In this document: positions 59,360 through 64,000 of the stretch, piece after piece
How the letters are laid out: each line of letters starts with the position of its first letter
How positions within the stretch are numbered: the first letter of the stretch is position 1
NCBI GenBank assembly: GCA_050946835.1
Contig: JBMNVN010000001.1
Span: 434,001 to 498,000, forward strand
DNA from: UBA1447 sp002329225
GTDB lineage: Bacteria; Bacillota; Clostridia; Oscillospirales; Acutalibacteraceae
DNA: 64,000 bases
Reading direction: 5' to 3'
Notes under the pieces: generated by a model
Seen by the model: only the letters and a program-made list of their open reading frames with translations
The model's database searches: none
Told to the model about the DNA's origin: nothing
Translations under genes and position numbers: made by a program

Positions 59360-59629
59360 TCAGCCGAATTTATAGGCTTTTTTTATAGCTTTTTTCACAT
59401 TCCAGACGCAGTCCATTCCTTCGGGGAAGACCACTAAACAGTTGGGAGTAATGTGGTAATCCACCCCGTAGGCGGTAACCGTCACATCGCCTTCAAATAC
59501 ATAGCAGGTTTCTTTTTCCGGGTAAGACCAGTCAAAAACACTTGGTTCGCAACCCCACCTGCCCCAGGAGGAGATTCCCAACTTCTCCGCCTCTTGAATG
59601 CTCATGGGAGTTATTTCAACTTTTTTCAT
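59360..59629 (-). CDS. Cupin domain protein (DUF861 type)
   Basis: An 89-residue single cupin. PSVFDWSYPEKETCYVFEGDV is the DUF861 signature and VVFPEGMDCVW holds the second half. The metal-binding histidines of classic cupins are mostly replaced, as is common in this family (EutQ and ureidoglycine hydrolase relatives). It may bind a small sugar or amide. It follows the cyclophilin gene by 80 bp. Confidence 0.88.
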   Translation of the reverse strand: MKKVEITPMSIQEAEKLGISSWGRWGCEPSVFDWSYPEKETCYVFEGDVTVTAYGVDYHITPNCLVVFPEGMDCVWNVKKAIKKAYKFG

Positions 59630-59709
59630 TTTTTCGCCCTTTCGTTTTTTATTATCCGCCGCCGAGTTCGTTGTACTCCGGCAAAACGGGAAAGTCTTCC
59701 GGCCTGAAC

Positions 59710-60375
59710 TCAGTCCACAACCCTGACGGTATTTATAACGGGCTGATTTGCTTTTGCGACGCTGCCGTTGGAATCCGTAACCGGAGTGTCGTCACAAATT
59801 TTGTCTACAATCTCTATCCCCGAGGTAACAACCCCAAAGGCGGCGTAACCGCCGTCAAGATGGGGGCTGTCTTTATGAACAATAAAAAACTGGGAGGAAG
59901 CGCTGTCCGGATGATCGGAACGGGCCATGGAAATGACGCCCCGCTTGTGTTTAATGGGGTTGTCAATACCGTTTTGCGCAAACTCGCCTTTAATATTTTT
60001 GCCCGAGCCGCCCATGCCCGTGCCCTCGGGGTCTCCGCCCTGAATCATAAAGCCTTTTATGATACGGTGAAAAGTCAGGCCGTTGTTATAGAAACCGGAA
60101 TTTGCCAAATCAAGGAAGTTTTGAACGGTTATAGGAGCCGCATCGCCGTCAAGTTCAAGCGCAATTACGCCGTAGTTTTTGATGTCAATTTCCACATGGT
60201 GCTTTCCGATAGGGGCTGCCGCCGTAGGCATTCCCGAGTCCGCCGGTTTTTTGGCGGTTGTGTCTTTTCCGGCGGTATCTTTACCCGCAGTGTTTTCAGC
60301 CTCCTCTTTGCCGCAGGCCGTCAGACCGGTTAACATAAAGACTAAAGCGAAAAGGATACATACGATTTTTTTCAT
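59710..60375 (-). CDS. Cyclophilin-type peptidyl-prolyl isomerase, lipoprotein
   Basis: A 221-residue lipoprotein. The signal peptide ends LTAC with Cys21, then an acidic and Lys-rich linker. The cyclophilin domain has LTFHRIIKGFMIQGGDP near 100-116 and SASSQFFIVH near 160-169. It speeds proline isomerisation during folding of exported proteins outside the membrane. TTGGAGGG precedes ATG 60375. It is transcribed from a promoter that overlaps the divergent sugar isomerase gene. Confidence 0.93.
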   Translation of the reverse strand: MKKIVCILFALVFMLTGLTACGKEEAENTAGKDTAGKDTTAKKPADSGMPTAAAPIGKHHVEIDIKNYGVIALELDGDAAPITVQNFLDLANSGFYNNGLTFHRIIKGFMIQGGDPEGTGMGGSGKNIKGEFAQNGIDNPIKHKRGVISMARSDHPDSASSQFFIVHKDSPHLDGGYAAFGVVTSGIEIVDKICDDTPVTDSNGSVAKANQPVINTVRVVD

Positions 60376-60405
60376 GAAATTCCCTCCAAAATTTTATTAC
60401 CTACC

Positions 60406-60434
60406 TTGCCATTGGAATTAGTCGGTGGTATAGT
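60406..60434 (+). promoter_or_regulatory. Promoter of the sugar isomerase-DUF6807 operon
   Basis: TTGCCA (60406-60411), 17-bp spacer, TATAGT (60429-60434) with an extended -10 TGG. Confidence 0.7.
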
Positions 60435-60437
60435 CTT

Positions 60438-60466
60438 ATTATAATAACGAAGCGGAGGGAATGCAA
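60438..60466 (-). promoter_or_regulatory. Divergent promoter of the cyclophilin gene
   Basis: On the minus strand TTGCAT (60461-60466), 17-bp spacer, TATAAT (60438-60443). Its -35 box includes the start codon of the plus-strand gene, so the two promoters share the same 60 bp. Confidence 0.65.
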
Positions 60467-61296
60467 TGAGTATTAAAATAGGGGTTGCACTTACAGGCGG
60501 CACTTTTATGCCTGAGGTTAAAGTTGAGGAGACGGAAAGCTCCACCGCCTTTGAACGGCTGCAATCGGGCTACCGTCTGGCTATGGATATGGGTTACAAC
60601 TATGTTGAGGCGACAGCCGGTGAACTTATGGCGCTGAGCGAAGAGGAACTTGCAGACCTTGCCGGAAAAGTAAAAATCGGAGAACTTGCCTTTCGCTACA
60701 TAAACAGTTTTGTGCCCATGGACTTAAAAATCTGTACTGAAAAAACTTCCGTTTTGAAAGACTACGCATCCCGTTCCATAGGCCGTGCTGCCGCCCTCGG
60801 GGTTAGAGGAATTGTCGTGGGCAGCGGAGTTGCCAGAAAAAGGCCGGAGGGTATGTCCCCGATGGAAGGTCTGAAAAAGTTTGCCGATTTTGTCGATATC
60901 TGCGCGGATATAGCCGCAAAGCACGGGTTAAACATAGTACTGGAACCCCTGAACAGAGTGGAAACAAACGTGCTTAACTCGGTGGCGGAGGGAGCGGATC
61001 TTGTGCATTGGCTTGACCGCCCCAATGTGCTCCTGCTGGCCGACGCCTTTCATATGGCCCTTGAGGGAGAAACTGTGGAGGATATTCTAAACAATGAGGA
61101 TATAATATCCCACCTTCATATTTCCGAAGCCCCGGGCAGGGTTTACCCGGGCAAAATCGGCGGGCCCTACCTTAAAGAACTGGGCGCCGCCCTTAAAAAG
61201 GAATACTTTGCAAAAGATGTAACCGTGGAATGCGGATTTGATGATTTTGCCGTTGAGGCGGCCGCTGCGCTTAAATATGTAAGGGAGGTATTTTAA
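60466..61296 (+). CDS. Sugar phosphate isomerase/epimerase (AP endonuclease 2-like TIM barrel)
   Basis: A 276-residue TIM barrel. NIVLEPLNRVETNVLN near residues 152-167 carries the metal Glu, LLADAFHMALEGE near 192 holds Asp and His ligands, and HLHISEAPGR near 219 has another His-Glu pair. The order matches xylose isomerase-like epimerases and related sugar-modifying enzymes. It stands directly before a DUF6807 gene (TAATG overlap), a pair often found in glycan utilisation loci. Confidence 0.88.
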   Translation: MSIKIGVALTGGTFMPEVKVEETESSTAFERLQSGYRLAMDMGYNYVEATAGELMALSEEELADLAGKVKIGELAFRYINSFVPMDLKICTEKTSVLKDYASRSIGRAAALGVRGIVVGSGVARKRPEGMSPMEGLKKFADFVDICADIAAKHGLNIVLEPLNRVETNVLNSVAEGADLVHWLDRPNVLLLADAFHMALEGETVEDILNNEDIISHLHISEAPGRVYPGKIGGPYLKELGAALKKEYFAKDVTVECGFDDFAVEAAAALKYVREVF

Positions 61297-62102
61297 TGGC
61301 TTTTGAACTTAAAAAAAGGGATAACGATGTAGACGTTTTTCTAAACGGCAGGTTTTTTACCACCTGTGTAAACAGCCCGGAGTTTAAAGCCCCCTTTATG
61401 GGCCCCGTGCTGACAAAAGACGGATTTAACTTCACCCGCCCGGAACTCCGCCACAGGGAACATCCCCATCAGCGTTCGGTGTTCATAGGCATAGGCGACA
61501 TAAACCGCTATGATTTTTGGAACGAAAGAGCCGTACCTTTAGGCCTTATTCGTGTTCAGGATGTTAAAATATCGCCCGATAAAGACAAACCCGTTGTAAG
61601 CCTGAAAAGCCTGTGGCAGGGGCGCAGGGGCAAAAGGTTTTTGGATGAAGAGCGCAGCTATACTTTCAGCGAAGTCAGCGATACCTGCGTCAGAGTGGAT
61701 ATTATGCTTAAACTGACCGCAAATTACGGGGATATCCGTTTCGGCAGCACAAAAGAAGCCGGTCCCTTGGGGATTCGTGTCGCTGACGAAATACGGGTAA
61801 AAGACGGTACCGGCAAATTTACAAACTCCGAAGGGGGCATAAACGAAGAAGGATGCTGGGGAAAAACCGCCCGTTGGTGCAATTACAGCGGCACTGTCGG
61901 CGGCAAGCAAATCGGCATAGCCGCCTTTGACCACCCGGAGAATGAGCGTTACCCTACCGCGTGGCATATACGCGACTACGGCTTGATGGCCGCCAACAAT
62001 CTGTACTTTAAAGGCGGATTTAAAATGAAAAAGGGCGAAAGCATCACTTACAAATTTACCCTTTGCTTTTGGGAAAACAGCTTTAACCCTGAAGAATTAT
62101 AA
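61296..62102 (+). CDS. DUF6807 (PmoA-like) family protein
   Basis: A 268-residue protein with the family motif HREHPHQRSVFIGIGDIN near residues 50-67 (two histidine pairs) and AAFDHPENERYPTAWHIRDYG near 208-228. Despite the name it is not a methane mono-oxygenase subunit. Members are found with sugar oxidoreductases and may act on sugar derivatives. The start overlaps the isomerase stop by one base (TAATG). Soluble; reaction unknown. Confidence 0.88.
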   Translation: MAFELKKRDNDVDVFLNGRFFTTCVNSPEFKAPFMGPVLTKDGFNFTRPELRHREHPHQRSVFIGIGDINRYDFWNERAVPLGLIRVQDVKISPDKDKPVVSLKSLWQGRRGKRFLDEERSYTFSEVSDTCVRVDIMLKLTANYGDIRFGSTKEAGPLGIRVADEIRVKDGTGKFTNSEGGINEEGCWGKTARWCNYSGTVGGKQIGIAAFDHPENERYPTAWHIRDYGLMAANNLYFKGGFKMKKGESITYKFTLCFWENSFNPEEL

Positions 62103-62117
62103 AAAACAACAAAGATA

Positions 62118-62155
62118 ACAATGCCTTTTGGGATTTCAAACCCAAAAGGCATTGT
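62118..62155. terminator. Bidirectional intrinsic terminator
   Basis: ACAATGCCTTTTGGG and CCCAAAAGGCATTGT form a perfect stem. On the minus strand it is followed by TATCTTTGTTGTTTTTT, so it serves the toxin gene too. Confidence 0.78.
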
Positions 62156-62168
62156 TTGGTCATTGAAA

Positions 62169-62507
62169 CTAATTGTTATCAGTTGACGGTTCCGGCAAAT
62201 CTCCAAACAAAATTTTTACAAAATCCCGACCGCCATACAACACTCTGTCAACAAAAACCGTGCCGTCCGCATAGCGGTAAAAGGATATATAATTACCGCT
62301 TACTACAAATCTGTAATCGTTCGGAAAATCGATAATGCTTTCAAGCGGGGCACCGGACAAGGGAAAGTCAATAAGTCTTTTTATACTTTTTATGATTTTG
62401 TTTAATGTATTGGCGGCAGCCTTGGGACTATCCAAATCCTTTGTTATATACTCACGAATAGCTATCAAATCATCATTGGCGGCGGGAGATATCAGTAATT
62501 CAGCCAT
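62169..62507 (-). CDS. RelE/ParE family toxin
   Basis: A 112-residue toxin. LISPAANDDLIAIREYITKD opens the fold, and NYISFYRYADGTVFVDRVLYGGRD near residues 74-97 is the RelE/ParE core with conserved Arg and Tyr. RelE members cleave mRNA at the ribosome and ParE members poison gyrase; the sequence alone does not decide. It overlaps the antitoxin gene by 8 bp, antitoxin first, as in most type II systems. Confidence 0.88.
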   Translation of the reverse strand: MAELLISPAANDDLIAIREYITKDLDSPKAAANTLNKIIKSIKRLIDFPLSGAPLESIIDFPNDYRFVVSGNYISFYRYADGTVFVDRVLYGGRDFVKILFGDLPEPSTDNN

Positions 62508-62754
62508 TTTGAGTACCTAAATTCCTTTCAACTTCCTCCAAGCTGAGCCAGCCCTTTTCTTTGCCCGATATTTCACCTTGGGCAAGTTCGCTCAACAAGC
62601 GAATCTTCGCCTGTGTTTTTCTGTATTCATCTATGTCCATAATAGCATAACGGCCGCGGCCGTTTTTTGTTAAAAAAACAGGCTGACCCACGGCAACATC
62701 TCTTAAAACTTCGTTGTAATTCCTCAAATCCGACACCGGTTTAATGTTCGGCAT
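62500..62754 (-). CDS. Phd/YefM family antitoxin
   Basis: An 84-residue protein. VSDLRNYNEVLRDVAVGQPVFLTKNGRGRYAIMD (in shorter runs) covers the Phd/YefM DNA-binding half, and the acidic C-terminus should wrap the toxin. AAGGAGG precedes ATG 62754. It probably represses its own operon with the toxin as corepressor. Confidence 0.88.
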   Translation of the reverse strand: MPNIKPVSDLRNYNEVLRDVAVGQPVFLTKNGRGRYAIMDIDEYRKTQAKIRLLSELAQGEISGKEKGWLSLEEVERNLGTQNG

Positions 62755-62858
62755 AACAATACCTCCTTAAAAAATAATCTTTGCTGTTATTATTGTACTC
62801 AAATTATTCGTAAAATTCAACAGCATTTTTGCGTTTTCGGCATGAATTGCAGTAGAGG

Positions 62859-62879
62859 GGGGCGATGTCATATCGCCCC
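62859..62879. repeat. REP-like GC-rich palindrome
   Basis: GGGGCGAT pairs with ATCGCCCC around GTCAT, preceded by GAATTGCAGTAGA. It is close to the dispersed GTAGGGGCGxxC palindromes seen in many gut Clostridia genomes. It lies in a gene-poor gap between the antitoxin and the DUF4965 gene. Confidence 0.55.
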
Positions 62880-62915
62880 GCTTAATAAGCATATCGGCCA
62901 ATATAGCAATACCAA

Positions 62916-62954
62916 ACAACAAGGGACTGTATTTTCCGATACAGCCCCTTGTTT
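62916..62954 (-). terminator. Terminator of the glutaminase-like gene
   Basis: AACAAGGGACTGTAT and ATACAGCCCCTTGTT form a 15-bp stem with one mismatch, with TTGTTGTTTGG on the minus strand. Confidence 0.6.
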
Positions 62955-62968
62955 CAGGTTGTTATAAT

Positions 62969-64000
62969 TCAGCCTTTTGTTATTTCGCTCCACTTGTCAC
63001 GCATTACGGGCATCCAAAGGCCGCCCTGAACGGTTCTGTGGCAGAAGAAGTAGCGTATGGCGCTCTTTGTGTCAAACCAGTCGGTGAATGGCGCTCTCGG
63101 CTTTGTCTTGGCCAGCATTGCCACCAGGTCGGAGGCAAAGTCTCCCACCGCTTTTTTGCTTTTATCGAGGGTTGCCGCCCAAATCATCCAGTCGGACTTT
63201 GTAAAGGCTCTTCTGCTGTCCAGCGGTACGCCGTATTTGTTGCGCTTTTTATAATACCAGGCTACCTCTTGCGCAGCCAGCTCATCGTCAAAAAGGCCCA
63301 GGTCAAAAATAAAGTTCCAGACCATATTGTACTTTAAGCTCCAGCCGTTCTTTCTGTTAAATACCAGACGCAGTCTGTCATCGGAGGAACCCCGCTTTAC
63401 AATATCTTCGGCGTTTGCCTTTGCCGCTTTAAAGTAAGTTTCGGCTGCCGGGTCTTTAAGCAGGGTCAGTATCTTGCCGTAGCAGGCAATACCCGTGCAG
63501 GACTTAATTGCAAGGTTGACATTTTGCGCCAAGGCACCGGCAAAGTCATCGGTGCAAAGCTGCAAGTCCAGATCGTTGCCGGTTTTTACCAAGTAGTCCG
63601 CCCATTTACCCAGAAGATCCAGATTCTTTTTCAAGAACTCCGTATCCTTCGCGGCGAGGGCGTAGGCCCAGGACATAATGAGCATGTTGCCGCACTCTTC
63701 AACGGGCATCTGACGGTTAAAGTCAAATACATCCTCATCTTTGAGGTAAACTTTCATGCGCTCCTCTTTATCCTTAATAGTGAGGGCGTAAACCTGGCCG
63801 TTTGCCACCGGGTACTGGCCCATATCGTGGGGGGCAAAATCCCCTTTCCACACCGGGAGACGGGCAAATTCAAAAATGCCGTTTAACAGGCCTTTCGCCA
63901 AGTCGGGGTTATAGAGGAGGAACAGGGGCACGCTGGGATAAGATACGTCAACGGTATTTATACAGCCGTTGGAGTGGCACTCCTTTGACATATAAAGCAG
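62969..64000 (-). CDS. DUF4965 / glutaminase GtaA-like protein, N-terminus cut by window edge
   Basis: The frame runs through the right edge; the visible 343 codons are the C-terminal part. SKECHSNGCINTVDVSYPS and APHDMGQYPVANGQVY are signatures of the GtaA/DUF4965 glutaminase-like family, whose C-terminal (alpha/alpha) barrel includes GNMLIMSWAYA and TKSDWMIWAATL. Fungal members release ammonia from glutamine, but bacterial members are usually near glycan genes, so the substrate is doubtful. ATG 63991 is inside the gene, not its start. Confidence 0.8.
   Translation of the reverse strand: MLYMSKECHSNGCINTVDVSYPSVPLFLLYNPDLAKGLLNGIFEFARLPVWKGDFAPHDMGQYPVANGQVYALTIKDKEERMKVYLKDEDVFDFNRQMPVEECGNMLIMSWAYALAAKDTEFLKKNLDLLGKWADYLVKTGNDLDLQLCTDDFAGALAQNVNLAIKSCTGIACYGKILTLLKDPAAETYFKAAKANAEDIVKRGSSDDRLRLVFNRKNGWSLKYNMVWNFIFDLGLFDDELAAQEVAWYYKKRNKYGVPLDSRRAFTKSDWMIWAATLDKSKKAVGDFASDLVAMLAKTKPRAPFTDWFDTKSAIRYFFCHRTVQGGLWMPVMRDKWSEITKG

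Noticed and set aside
59640..59709. A 21-codon extension in another frame past the cyclophilin stop (ends YNELGGG)
   Set aside because: It has no start codon of its own, and cyclophilin already ends with a normal C-terminus.

Overview
The window most likely comes from an uncultured Clostridia-type Bacillota (low-GC Gram-positive) living in a gut-like environment. The evidence is indirect. Ribosome-binding sites are strong (AAGGAGG type). Many promoters are near-consensus sigma-A boxes with 17-bp spacers. Short intrinsic terminators lie between convergent genes. Families common in gut Firmicutes are present (DUF1846, DUF5058, YfbR-type HD, LivKHMGF, EpsG). No rRNA, tRNA, CRISPR array or integrase was seen, so the exact lineage stays open.

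Region 1-9.9 kb (minus strand) is one exopolysaccharide/capsule operon. It starts at a consensus promoter near 9.88 kb and leaves the window at the left edge. Order: WbpM/FlaA1-type sugar-nucleotide dehydratase, undecaprenyl-phosphate sugar transferase (5' end apparently frameshifted), two GT4 transferases, a divergent GT, a GT2, an EpsG/Wzy-like polymerase, a GT32 and another GT4 that is cut off. No flippase lies inside the window. Region 10-12.2 kb has an AraC regulator facing a GH16 beta-glucanase-like protein and a small beta-rich protein. Region 12.2-17.7 kb is a minus-strand operon from a perfect promoter: DUF1846, SGNH hydrolase, DUF5058 plus a partner membrane protein, MgtC-like protein, YfbR-like nucleotidase and a 96-residue unknown. 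Region 18-21 kb is a sugar operon (GPH symporter plus Gfo/Idh oxidoreductase). Region 21-26.3 kb has a PAP2 phosphatase, two tandem paralogous membrane proteins and an ABC-2 exporter.

Region 26-38 kb is rich in carbohydrate-active and phosphoesterase genes: CE15-like esterase, GNAT, GH38 alpha-mannosidase, metallophosphoesterase, EEP-family enzyme, SemiSWEET-like protein, ThuA-like protein and a 720-residue unknown. Region 38-46.5 kb is a minus-strand run of HAD phosphatase, Eis-like acetyltransferase, ClpB, AlaX-type editing protein, DegT-family aminotransferase and ceramidase-like hydrolase. Region 46.5-50 kb is the accessory part: a broken gene, a small HTH protein with a coupled upstream ORF, an AlbA_2 (Schlafen-like) ATP-binding regulator with 12-bp tandem repeats, and an orphan copy of an alternative C-terminal module of the same protein class. 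Region 50-55 kb is a complete LivKHMGF branched-chain amino acid ABC transporter operon. Region 55-64 kb has a ketopantoate-reductase-like protein, a GH101-like glycosidase divergent from sialic acid lyase (NanA) and a GDPD enzyme, a cupin, a lipoprotein cyclophilin, a sugar isomerase plus DUF6807 pair, a ParE/Phd toxin-antitoxin pair, and a glutaminase-like DUF4965 gene cut by the right edge.

Taken together the cell appears to make a surface polysaccharide and to take up and dismantle complex host or plant glycans, mostly with enzymes that lack signal peptides and so act inside the cell (mannosides, sialic acid, O-glycan-like substrates). The most unusual structure is the AlbA_2 regulator with its repeat linker and downstream spare C-terminal module (47.5-49.3 kb).
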